From assembly GCF_000182565.1 (NCBI RefSeq), contig NW_015971541.1, forward strand, positions 458,067-522,066: DNA of 64,000 nucleotides. The letters are read 5' to 3'. Shown here in pieces: positions 11,062 to 21,081 of this stretch; positions within the stretch are counted from its first letter, which is position 1, and each line of letters opens with the position of its first letter. The position numbers and the translations under genes were made by a program. The notes beneath the pieces are model-generated. The model was not told where the DNA came from. It ran no database searches and saw nothing but the letters and a program-made list of their open reading frames with translations. This DNA comes from Spizellomyces punctatus DAOM BR117 (lineage: Eukaryota > Chytridiomycota > Chytridiomycetes > Spizellomycetales > Spizellomycetaceae).

Positions 11062-12729
11062 CTAAGTAGTATGACCATCATTTCTGTTCTCAACAGCCAA
11101 AGATGGCTTGCTCCTCTTGCTCCTACAGAACTTGTAATGTTGAAACAGTGCTCGGCTCTCAATAAATCCTACGGTCCCTCTCCCTTGTCCATCCGTCTCG
11201 CACAGAGGGCATCTCATATCCAGCCCAACAGCGGGTTTCAAAGTCTCCAAATGAAGCTTCATTCCCCAATCTCTTTTCACAACGGCTTGACCACATACAT
11301 CGCACGGTATATAGTCATAATCGTCACCAGCACATTCTGATGAGGGACCTGAACCTTTGAGCTGGTCCACCGCAGTGGGGAGTTCGTCAGATGTTACGGT
11401 GGTATGCTTGTTGATCTCGTGCTGCCAGAGTGATTCGGCGTCGGCAAAGGATTTGGAGCACGAAGGATGTGGGCATGATAGATGTTTGGTACGATCAGGC
11501 TTCCAATCACTGCCAAACTTCTGAAGCGTGTGAACCATATGGACATGTTGGGTCCAGCCGCGCGCTGTTGCTAATTGCTTTCCGCAATGGGGACAAACCA
11601 GGTCTGATGGGATAGAAGCACGAAGACGGGCTTTTCGAGTAGGTTTCGTGAGAAGCAACGGCAATGACGTTTGGGATTCTGAGAATGATAAGCTTGAAAC
11701 TGGGCTCGATTTGCTCGATCGGGAGTCTGGAGATGCGCCTGCAGAGCGAGTCAGCCCCTCAGAAGCTACGGTAAAATCGGTTATCGAGCTGTCGTCATCC
11801 GGGGCCCCTGTCGTCACTCCTGGTAGCAGGTCCAGATCAATATCGGTACTCTCCAAGCCTCGCCATATCACCTCTGGCTCTCCCAAGGCGAATCTAAACA
11901 AATGGCTCTTCATTTCGCTGCCGGTGTGCTGCTTTGTGTGCGTATTTTTGAAGCTCCCGCCATGTTTATTGCGTTTGACTACATAGCTTCAATGATGAGT
12001 TAATATTAGCCACTGCAGAGTCACGACAGCATCGCTAGACCTATTAGAGAGGAACTTACCCCGGCCACAAATTCTCATCGAACGCCGCGACCTGCGTGAG
12101 CCCCAGAGCCGATCGCGCGGCTTGCGCAACCAAATCCCACCGAGTTTCTTGCCCTTCCACAAGGCTTACACAGACACAAGAATGCTTAGGCTTCAAAACA
12201 CTTGCAACGCTACTGAAGAAATGGGCCATTAAGAAGCGATGGAGTCGAAAGTCTTCGGTTCCAAGGTGCGGGTGATTCCATACTGACAGTCCACAGAAAA
12301 GGCATTAAATAGCGCCAATAAAATCAGTTGTTAAAAACCCATCCATAACATACCTACGGCATCGAACTTGTTCTGGTCCCCAAAGTGATCTCTGAGTTCC
12401 CATGCGTTTATTCTGTGCAGGACGGTCACCTCTGCTGCGAAACGCTCGCTTTCCAAAGCAGCCAAAATTTCTTTGCTTTCGGGATATTTTTTATACAGCT
12501 CTTGTCTGTCGTCAAAGGATGTTGTGGTTATTTGAATCTTGCGACCACTGGTAGTAGGCAAGCCGAGATAGGCATGGCCCACATGAAGATTCTCATGGGT
12601 TATCAAAAGATCAGAAGGTCGGGACCATAAAATCCGGCAGAGCGCGAGGGAGAAGGAGAAGTTGCCATCACCGAGAATGAGCACCTGAAACGGCTCTAAA
12701 TCTCTTTGAGCGGCTGTCGTAACTACCAT
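11062..12729 (-). CDS. BMT5-like (DUF2431) Rossmann methyltransferase fused to C2H2 zinc fingers
   Basis: Three exons (12729-12354, 12282-12060, 11986-11062) give 507 residues. Residues about 10-210 form the BMT5-like domain: VLILGDGNFSFSLAL, NKFDAV joined to WNHPHLGTEDFRLHR, then LVEGQETRWDL. In yeast BMT5 methylates N3 of a uridine in 25S rRNA. The second half is different: VCPHCGKQLATARGWTQHVH, LSCPHPSCSKSFADAESLWQH, IPCDVCGQ and MRCPLCETD look like three to four C2H2/treble-clef fingers after a Ser-rich linker. The architecture suggests an RNA-binding methyltransferase, but activity is inferred. It lies just upstream of CTU2 on the same strand, so two RNA-modification genes are adjacent. 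Confidence 0.8.
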
Positions 12730-12948
12730 GGTATGAGCTGCTTTGCATGGCAGAAGACGGCGGGGTTCGCTTTTATGGCCTTGATCCGGTTAATGTGACT
12801 TAATGTCGGCGCCAACCGGATTAACCATACACGGGTTAAATCGCTTTGCAACCATTTTGCATTCTGGGACGGCTGTTACGGAGCAAAGACGACGACTGGT
12901 TTGCAACAACCCTCATCACGTCCCTAACCAAAAACTCTACACAAGGCA
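12730..12948. promoter_or_regulatory. Shared upstream region of divergent BMT5-like and QCR7 genes
   Basis: 219 bases separate the two divergent start codons. It must hold both core promoters if each gene has its own. No TATA box or repeated operator is obvious. Confidence 0.5.
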
Positions 12949-13613
12949 ATGACTTCCCTTCTGCAGTCGATTCGTGCTCTGCGTAACAGCCAGACCGCCA
13001 AGAACCTTGCGGAATGGCACCACAACTTGATGGGGTACCGGAAGATGGGTACGCACATGTGAAATGGTGGATTTGAAATTGGTGGAGACCTTGAAGCTTA
13101 TCTGCGCGCTGTGCTGCTTAGGTTTGCGCTACGATGACCTCATTCCTGAGGAGAACGAAGTTGTCCAGGGTGCTCTTAACCGCCTCCCTCCCAAAGAGTA
13201 CCACGGTGGGTGCCGGCTCGACTTCAATACAGAGTTTGTCGAAGTTTCTTATTCAGATTGTAACTATCAAAACACAGACCGTGTCTTCCGGCAGAGGAGG
13301 GCGATCAACCTTTCTGCTCAACAGTCCGAGCTCGAACCCAAGGAATGGACCAAGCCAGAAGAGGTGGGTTCCCAGCTTCCTTTATTGTGGGCAAGAGAGT
13401 TGGTTGGGCGAGACTGGATTAAATGTTGATCTTATTGGAATCCTGTCTACCGAATGGCTTGATCTAAATCACGCCGCGTTGCACTGCTAGGACGTACGAT
13501 ACTTGACGCCTCTTGTCCAACAAGTTGAAAACGAGATTGCCACCAAGCAGGCTTTCGACAACTTGGTCACCATCCCCGCGGCATTGAAGAAGCGCAACAC
13601 CAGCTCCGTTTAA
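12949..13613 (+). CDS. QCR7: Ubiquinol-cytochrome c reductase subunit 7 (14 kDa subunit)
   Basis: Four exons (12949-13048, 13122-13205, 13278-13363, 13491-13613) give 130 residues, the standard size. Diagnostic parts: [55 protein letters not shown] and the tail [15 protein letters not shown]7 is a matrix-side subunit of respiratory complex III that contacts cytochrome b. There is no cleavable presequence, as usual for this subunit. Introns fall at conserved-looking points and the phases agree. Identification is certain at family level. Confidence 0.95.
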
Positions 13614-14524
13614 GTAAGCCTATGGTATGTTGGAAGCACACCTGTGCGATACAGGTTTTCCCTGGCTCACCCTGTCGTGATTTCTCAACAGATGAAACGG
13701 GATGCGCGATGATATCACACTGTTCGTTTTTAGACCATTGCTAATAATATATGTCTCCCACTTGTACCTTGCCATTCGTAGCCTTATGTGGCGAGTTTGC
13801 TGAGAAACTGGACTTGTAGTAGGAAGACTAATTTCTCGAGCCAAGTGTCTCGAGTCAAGCGACATCTGATAATGTACCAGCATATTTTCGACGTCTACTG
13901 TTTTTTTAATGTATCCACAATACATTCCCCGACCTTGGACGTGTTTACAAAGTGTTTTTCATAATGTTTCGCTGTTCCACTCTCTGATAGATTGGAAGCT
14001 GGCCCCACTCATGAAATTCAAATGACCTATATCAGACGTCAATCCATTGTGCAATCAGAGACTCTTTGATAACCCCAAAGATTTTCTTTGCAAAAAAAGA
14101 GAGCTGCCAATAGGCAACCCGTTAAAACTGTTTGTCGTCGTCGTCGTCGTCGTCATTAACAGCTCAACAGTGACGATCCACAGCCAAAAAGACTTTGTCG
14201 CGTTCCCATTTCACGAACACGTCATTTTTCCGAAGCGTGAATTTCACATGGTAACCTTTCCCCAACAACACACGCGAGAAAAACGTCGTTTTCCGTAGGG
14301 CTGTGGTCGGCGGTGGGCGAAGAAAAAACACTGACGGACAGCTCCAAAGGAGGTGTGGGAGGTAAAGGGAAAATAAAAGAAGGAGGGCGGACATTCCTGT
14401 TGCGTCCACCTCTTAGCAAGATTCTGGTCACCAGGGTCAAACCCCGTGGTCCAAGAAGAACACGCTTGTCTGTGTTTGTGGGACTACCCCCCGCGGCTGT
14501 GACCTCGCCAGTGCGAAAAGGCTA
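13614..14524. other. Gene-poor interval with a short trinucleotide repeat
   Basis: About 900 bases downstream of QCR7. Several short frames overlap one another on both strands with biased composition, and none is convincing. It contains a (GTC)7 tract and a purine-rich, GGAGG-rich section near 14340-14390. I see no tRNA or other RNA gene. Confidence 0.5.
14134..14154. repeat. (GTC)7 microsatellite
   Basis: Seven perfect tandem copies of GTC in a non-coding interval. It is a simple repeat and probably length-variable between strains. Confidence 0.9.
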
Positions 14525-14878
14525 CTAGTAGTTCCCGTCCAAGTGATCGTCTTCACAATCGAACGAGTCTGCTCCGATATACGTTTGCTGAATGCAGGAG
14601 TCGTACTCTTGAACGGACGAGGGGATATTTTCCATTGACTTTTCCTCATAAAACACACGTCGCTGTCTGGTTGACTTGTGATACGACATGATTACCTTCA
14701 AAGCAGCGGTCATTGCCGCTATGGTAAGGCATCGCGCGGCATCTCTTGTGCACCGTGCAACCTCATCTGTGGTGTCGAATGGGACCATGGGCCACGCTGC
14801 GGGGGACACGACGACAATTATATCACGAACAGCGGTGAGAGCGGGAATTGAAGCATCCAGAAGACGCTCGGCGCGCAT
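14525..14878 (-). CDS. Candidate short membrane-associated protein, unrecognised
   Basis: An ATG-started single-exon frame of 117 residues. It has a hydrophobic segment (AVRDIIVVVSPAAWPMV), a second Ala-rich one (CLTIAAMTAALKVIM), and an acidic C-terminus (SFDCEDDHLD). It would be divergent to the orphan gene at 14965 with an 86-base gap. The opposite strand is also open over part of this stretch, so coding status is doubtful. I recognise no family. Confidence 0.3.
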   Translation of the reverse strand: MRAERLLDASIPALTAVRDIIVVVSPAAWPMVPFDTTDEVARCTRDAARCLTIAAMTAALKVIMSYHKSTRQRRVFYEEKSMENIPSSVQEYDSCIQQTYIGADSFDCEDDHLDGNY

Positions 14879-14964
14879 ATCTGTGGACTTTGGGCGAACG
14901 TTTATGGCGGGCTTTGCCGGTGGGTAGAGCGGTCAAATCTAGTGTATAATGTGGGTGCCAGACG

Positions 14965-16068
14965 TTGATGTGCATGTCTTTCTTAGGGCGAATGAATGCT
15001 CCCCCGCCTCCTCCTCCACCCCCACCTGGATCTGATGGACTGGCTCCCTTCCCAATAGCGCTTTCGACAATATGTCTCACAATCATCGCACACAAGGCGC
15101 GATTCTATATGCAGACGCGACAAGCAACCGCTCGTCAGACTTACAACATGGCATCACGCGTTTTCCCGCAGCCAGATTCAAGCTTCATACAGCCCGAAAT
15201 ACTCCTCATTGCGGGACATTTGCTAAGGAAGTGGGGACGACCTGCGCAAGGTAGCATTAGCAATATCTTTCAGTCCCTTTCGGCAGTCGAATCGGGGAAC
15301 TCCTCGTCACCGTCATTTCTGATGGACGAGAGCGACGAGCAATTTCTCGAGCAACTCAACGAGGCCTATCCGCCTCTGATTGCAGTAGTGTCACCTGAAA
15401 CACTCTCCGAAGAAGAACTCGCCGAGTCCGGTATAGATAAGAATATTTTAGATGCAGCACTAAAGAGCGTGAACGAAGCGGATGAGAAGAAGCACGTCGA
15501 TGAGCCCGAGGACGATTTTATTGAGACGTCTGCTACGTCCGTTACTCCAAAAAACTTCTTGTCGGATCTACACGATTCGGTGCAAGTCCTTGCTGCCACC
15601 ATCATCAATCTAGCGACCGAATGGGTCATGTCAGCGTCTACCGCCCATCGTAATCTTCCGTCAATGGTTCCTGCAGAGGTGATGGAAGAGATGAGCTTCC
15701 TTCGCGAATATCTGCAACTATGCGTGGCGGCGAATAGGGCTTTGGATTTGCCCCTGTTGTTCCCGTCGGAAATGGAGCTTAATGAACGTGGTGAATTGAC
15801 CAAACTGAAGCGGTCAGTTTGGGTTATTATTGTGCGCGCTGTGGCCAGGAGCTTGGCGGGAGCTGTGGTGGTGGTTGCACCGCACCTCGCTGCCAAGGTT
15901 GGAGTGATAGAATCGAATCAAGGCAATATGAACCTGATCGAGGAATCTATCCTCGAAACTGATGCTTTCCAGATGTGGGGACTAGGCCTTCCGGAGCATC
16001 TGTTGAATACTGAGTATGAGAGAATGGTATCAAGAGGGTTCGATGAAGATGGTGTCGATGCATGGTAG
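14965..16068 (+). CDS. Uncharacterised protein with proline-rich N-terminus
   Basis: A single open frame of 367 residues with normal amino-acid composition. The first 30 residues include a run of nine prolines (NAPPPPPPPPPG). Two hydrophobic segments occur: LAPFPIALSTICLTIIAH near residue 26, and VWVIIVRAVARSLAGAVVVV near residue 285. Between them lies an acidic Ser/Glu-rich part (SPETLSEEELAESG) and a helical region (LHDSVQVLAATIINLATEW). The start could be the first ATG or a later in-frame ATG (MASRVFPQPD). I do not recognise the family and assign no function. The antisense frame at 15366-15896 is its shadow. Confidence 0.6.
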   Translation: MMCMSFLGRMNAPPPPPPPPPGSDGLAPFPIALSTICLTIIAHKARFYMQTRQATARQTYNMASRVFPQPDSSFIQPEILLIAGHLLRKWGRPAQGSISNIFQSLSAVESGNSSSPSFLMDESDEQFLEQLNEAYPPLIAVVSPETLSEEELAESGIDKNILDAALKSVNEADEKKHVDEPEDDFIETSATSVTPKNFLSDLHDSVQVLAATIINLATEWVMSASTAHRNLPSMVPAEVMEEMSFLREYLQLCVAANRALDLPLLFPSEMELNERGELTKLKRSVWVIIVRAVARSLAGAVVVVAPHLAAKVGVIESNQGNMNLIEESILETDAFQMWGLGLPEHLLNTEYERMVSRGFDEDGVDAW

Positions 16069-16751
16069 ATGCGACAACAAGAACCGCACCATGCTCGCAA
16101 TTGGCGGCCCTGCAACCTTTCCCGGTTTTGGCAGCAGCTATGACGCGGATATAAACCGTTGGATGGTCATCTTCCTCATTAGAGGATGACCTCTCCGGCC
16201 AACTGGTGTCTCCTGCAATGTAAACACACATGCCACTCGGATGACAGCCGGCCGGCCCCCGCCCGCCCGCGCCCGACTGGTTCGCGGCAGAGCCCGTTGT
16301 CAGACTTTTTGTAAAGATGCGTACAAACTTTTTGGTCAGTGTACACACAGTATGCTGTATGCACCCTTCGACTTGACTAGCGGAGGAGGAATTCTTTGTG
16401 CCTAGTGAATCTTTGTAGTTTATAATTGTTGTTTATGACTGTTCAAGTAATATTTTTGTAGATAACTGTAATATGTACCTTAATGTAATACTTTTTTAAA
16501 AGAATCTAATCGTCGTTTCCGACTTTTTCGTTAAATTCACCTTTGATGATATTCATACAGAAAAGACTTGTGGTAATCAGCTTCTGTTGATCGCATGGAA
16601 TTCTATTCAAATATGAGCCGGCGAATTTGTTCAATGCAACGGCTATAGCTCCTATTTGCTAAAAACTCTCCCACACCCTGGCAATGCTTGACTCTATCCT
16701 AAGCTCCGATAAATAAATAACAACCCAACTCCATATAAACACTAATGGCCT
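16069..16751. other. Convergent intergenic region
   Basis: About 680 bases between two 3' ends. The first third has a very GC-rich patch (around 16248-16276, mostly G and C); the rest is AT-rich with several AATAAA-like or TAAATA words, consistent with 3' UTRs and polyadenylation. No gene seen. Confidence 0.5.
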
Positions 16752-17380
16752 CTACAACTTTTCCGGTGGCTGATACGCTGAGAGCTCCGCAAGGGATTCT
16801 CCAACCTTGATCATAGTGTGTCGAATGACACGCTGGTCATACCGCAAGGATCGGGAAAGCGCACGCATGGATTGTGGGGAGGAATAGAATTGCATTACAA
16901 AATAGCTGCAAAAAAGGATCGGAGTAAGAGGCAAGCATAAACAAATCGATTTTCGCACCACGGTACAATTTTGCATGAATACTTACTCTCCTGTATCAAA
17001 AATCTCCTGATGTCTCTTCATCCGATATGGAAGTGTCTTGTCCGCATCTGTCAATTCGAATCCTTTTACCACACCCTTTCGATCAAGGATTTGGAGGGCC
17101 GACTCTTTGATGAGTTTCTGAGTGGACGTCAAAGGTTTCTTCTCCGGTGCAGCAAACAAGCCCTGATATGACCCCACAGTTGACCCCGCACTTGGTCCAA
17201 AGCTGGCAGCGAATGGAAGGGTGGAGTTGAGTGCATCCGCCGCACTCGTGGCAGCTCTCGCCGCTGCTCGTATTGGCTAGAGTTCGCAGTGTATTGAGTG
17301 GATTTTGCCTTTTCAGCTACAGCAGATAGCATACTTACCGCTGACGATCGTGCTATGCAAACTAGTTCATACAGAGGCAT
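16752..17380 (-). CDS. Mitochondrial small-subunit ribosomal protein bS6m (MRP17 type)
   Basis: Three exons (17380-17339, 17276-16987, 16905-16752) give 161 residues. The bS6 core is plain: MPLYELVCIARSSA at the start, ILDRKGVVKGFE, TLPYRMKRHQEIFDTGDY, FVMQFYSSPQSMRALSRSL and RVIRHTMIKVG. An alanine/serine/glycine-rich insertion of about 50 residues (GPSAGSTVGSYQGL part) separates strand 1 from the first helix; bacterial S6 has a short loop there. The insertion is open-frame and in phase, so I kept it as coding, but an unspliced intron is possible. The family call is firm. Confidence 0.88.
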
Positions 17381-17577
17381 GTGGAAGATGAGTAAATGGA
17401 GATTGGAGTCAATGTCCCAGTGTACAGTGTCGGCCTCCAAACTCTATTCTGTTGACATGACTCACGAGTTGCCATGGCAGTCGCAGAACGTGATGTTCAC
17501 TTGACGGTGATAATGAATAGCACAGCCGCCCAATGGATGGGTAATGTTCCCAATAGTGTTTTGAACCTTGCTAAAGA
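17381..17577. promoter_or_regulatory. Shared upstream region of bS6m and fidgetin-like gene
   Basis: 197 bases between divergent start codons. An ATG at 17474 opens a short frame (MAVAERDVHLT) that cannot be joined in phase to the next exon, so I did not use it. No motif stands out. Confidence 0.45.
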
Positions 17578-20500
17578 ATGAATCAGCAGGCCAGAGAACG
17601 ATTGCACAGATTCCAAACACATCTCTTTGCAGCAGAGGCCTGTTTGGATGCAGCTAAAGGACAGAAACCTCAGGGTGCGACTGGACAACAAACCCACAAC
17701 CCTCTCGATGCTGCTGGACATATGCGGAAGGCCATGCTACAAGTGGATGCTGAAGCCGCCGATGCAGCGGAAAATATATACAGCGCACGATTGACGGGAA
17801 AGGATCTTCTGCTAGCTATAAAGCGACGTCACAATATCGCGTACGCAGAGGAGGAGGTAGATCTTATGTGTGGTTTCACCAAAATAAACAAAACAATGCA
17901 TCTGACAATCGTTGTAATAGTATCTGCAAATGTATGGCAAATGCATGGAACCTCACTTTGACAGCAAAAGAGCTGGGTCAGTTGCTGCGCAGGTTGAAAA
18001 GATTCTGGTCCAGCGTCGCGGTCGGCTTGAAAGCCGCATGCAAACCTGGAAGTCGGAGTTGACGTTGGACGGCATGATGGATATGGTATGATGGAAGGAT
18101 TCCGGAATTTGCATGCTGAGCAGGGAATGAATATGGACCAGTAAAGGAACTGACCCTAGTCCTTTAGATGTGCATCGACGATTCCATGGACTTGGCTCCA
18201 CCAGATTTGACCGAATTCGGCGTTGCGAAAGCACTATTTGCAAACGTCAAGCAGTCTACACCAATTTCTCGACCTGTTCAGGGTCAAGGTATTTCGATGC
18301 AGCACCACACGCCGGCTCCTGCACCGGTGAGTACAAGGAAATCCACTTCCAATGCAGAACTGTTGAACGGTGCTGTCAATCGGTCACAACGGTCGGAATC
18401 ATCACAAATGAGAAAAGACCTTTTCGGAACTGAATCGGTGGTTCCGCAGTCTGGTAGCAGTCTCCACCGTCGATTTTCCGAACACGTTACTGGGACACAA
18501 AATCAAAACGTCCGGTCAAGCACGAGAGGTCCATCAGCGGGTGGTCATGTTGTCAGCTTGGCGGCATTGAGACCATCAAATAGACGCACGGACACATCTG
18601 ATGATCTTGATCCTATGGACATGGACGAGCGAAGTGGATATAAGGTGCTCTATCTGTATCGCACCGCAATTTGAGGTTTCTACTCATGCATAGTCATCGG
18701 TTCGGTAGAGACGAGCCCGTGACTCGGATGAAGAGGAAAGCGAAGAAGATGCATTTAATCGCAGGTCCAATCCATCAAGTGATGGGTTCATGACCGGTGG
18801 TGAAAAGCTGGTAAGTGCTCGCTTGATTAGGAAGTATATTGATGGCGGTTGTGACCAAAAGTCCTGTAGGCGCTGGATAACTTGACCAAGAACCGGGGAC
18901 GCATACCGCCGAGTTCTGGCCGGGGAGGGGCAACTCTTACTAAAAGAAAAAAGCATCTTGGTACAAACGGGCGAAGGTTTGTCTCACCACTGCTGAATAG
19001 GGATGAGGAAAATAGTACCAGGTAATAGTTCAGCTCATTATCAACATTATCGAATTGCCAATGATACTTGCTAGTTCTACGCGTGCAAGGAAATACCTAC
19101 CGCAATCCGCCCAAAGCCAGGAGGGCGAAGAAGTGGATGAGCGCCTTAGAAATATAGAACCTCGGATGATTGAGACGATCATGAATGAGATGCTGGATAA
19201 AGTTGCTCAAGTCACTTGGTAAACAGTTCATCATGCATATGCGTTCCAGAACAGGTCTTAATGATCTGATGGACTATTAGGAACGACATTGCTGGTTTAG
19301 AGCTCGCGAAAAGCACAATCAAGGAGATTGTAGTCTTTCCTATGTTGCGACCGGATATCTTCTGCGGGGTACGAGCGCCTTCAAAAGGTAACGTCTGCAA
19401 AGAGGGGCTTAACCGACCACAGTGCCATGCTAATAGCTCTCTCTCAAGGGCTACTTTTGTTTGGACCGCCTGGTGGGTGTTCCTAGCATTTCGTGACATT
19501 CTTTCTCTATTGATTAATTTTCGGGTTGGGTATCGCTGCAATCTGCTCCTTAGGGACAGGTGAGACAACTTTTCATCTCACATTTTCTGGAGCCGCTGAG
19601 TAAAAGACGAAATAATCATCTAAGGGAAGACATTAATTGGCAAATGCATCGCCAGTCAATGCAAGGCGACCTTCTTCAGTATCAGCTCCTCCTCATTGAC
19701 ATCCAAATGGGTATGTGTGGATCTCTGTAGCTTTCGATGCCAGTAGGCGGTTTATTGATTATGTTACCTTCCCCGGTAGATCGGGTAAGTTGGGATATTA
19801 AATCAGTTCTTGCCATCCGATCATGGCAATGAATTGCATTCTCATACAAAGAGACGGTGAGAAAATGGTGCGCGCTTTATTTGCTGTGGCACGCGTACAC
19901 CAGCCAAGCGTCATATTTGTTGATGAGATCGATTCGTTGTTAACTCAACGGACTGACGGGGAGCACGATGCTACCCGACGGATAAAGACGGAATTTCTGG
20001 TGTGGAATTGTTGCATTTGTTGCATTTGTTGGATGCATTCCTGTGACATGGTGGCTGACTTGCTTGCTGTAGGTTCAATTTGATGGTTGTGGGACAGATA
20101 ATGAAGATAGGATTTTGTTGATAGGTACGGGTTTTACCAAAGTGATTTGCAGCTCATTATCGTTCCATCGAAGCTGAGCCCTTTCTCAGGTGCAACCAAC
20201 AGGTGCCGACCGCCACTTCAGCTGTCACATTACTGCGACCAAAATCGCTGATCATTTAACACTGGAGCAGACCCCATGAAATCGACGAGGCTGCCCGCAG
20301 GAGATTTCGGAAACGGCTCTACATCCCGTTACCCGAGGCTGAAGCACGTCGAAGTATTGTTTTGAATCTCTTGTCGAGACTCAGACACGCGCTATCGGAC
20401 GAGCATGTTGACGAGGTGATTCGCCGAACCGATGGTATGTGAGCCACACGTCGGTTGCCTTACAATACTTGCAGTTTTAAAAGTCTTGTGTCATTGGCAG

Positions 20501-20783
20501 GTTACAGTGGTTCCGATATGGACGGTCTCGTCCGCGAGGCAGCTCTCGGTAAGTTTAACCTCATCTCGTTTTTCTCCGCACTGTCAATAACTTATCTGGC
20601 CGCAAAGGTCCCATACGCGACATTCAAGATATTTCAAATATAGACGTGTCCGACGTCCGCCCCATTATCCTCGAAGATTTCATAGACGCGCTGACGCAGG
20701 TGAAACCCAGTGTTTCGCCAAAGGATTTAGAGCTGTATGTCAAGTTTGATCAAGAGTTTGGAAGTGTTAGTAGAAAACCTTGA
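17578..20783 (+). CDS. Fidgetin-like AAA ATPase (FIGNL1 family)
   Basis: Seventeen exons give 704 residues: 17578-17867, 17965-18085, 18168-18644, 18709-18810, 18870-19021, 19075-19218, 19281-19387, 19449-19472, 19552-19557, 19625-19710, 19780-19784, 19852-19999, 20073-20124, 20190-20202, 20271-20434, 20501-20548, 20608-20783. The AAA core includes [16 protein letters not shown], Walker A GPPGTGKT, the pore-loop [15 protein letters not shown], Walker [30 protein letters not shown] and the Vps4-type C-terminus [22 protein letters not shown]1 proteins act in recombination by removing RAD51; related ATPases sever microtubules. Exons of 6, 5 and 13 nt carry parts of Walker A, the pore loop and GATNR. 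The N-terminal half is low-complexity and its first junction is inferred. Confidence 0.9.
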
Positions 20784-21081
20784 GCAAGCGTAGGACGAGA
20801 TTGTATATAGGATGGACGGTAGGAGGTACTTGACAGACGGGTCGCTAAATTAACGATGGAGAACATTTCCAATTGGCCATTTGCACTCTTTCATCATCTC
20901 GACCTCCGTCAATGCGCGCCTAACCCTTGAGCACGTGCCGATCACAACGCCTCTGTGTGACAGAAGGTGACTGACCGACGACAAGGACAGGCGCTGAGAA
21001 ATGGGGCAGCGACCAGACGAGTTGGAAAAAATAGAATTAATTTGATCATTTGATCAATTCCACCACCACGAACAGCGCCTA
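20784..21081. promoter_or_regulatory. Upstream region of the Zn2Cys6 gene
   Basis: About 300 bases between the 3' end of the fidgetin-like gene and the start of the Zn2Cys6 regulator. It contains a palindromic word tttgatcatttgatcaaatt-like section near 21040-21056 (ttgatcatttgatcaa), a possible operator. No gene seen. Confidence 0.4.

Noticed and set aside
15366-15896. 176-residue minus-strand open frame
   Set aside because: It lies fully antisense to the longer 14965-16068 frame and has a skewed Ser/Thr/Ala composition without motifs.
16248-16276. Very GC-rich patch suggesting an rRNA or mobile element end
   Set aside because: Only about 30 bases, no terminal repeats or duplication; looks like simple low-complexity sequence.
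17474-17514. Possible upstream first exon of the fidgetin-like gene
   Set aside because: Its donor phase cannot be joined to the following exon without a stop codon.
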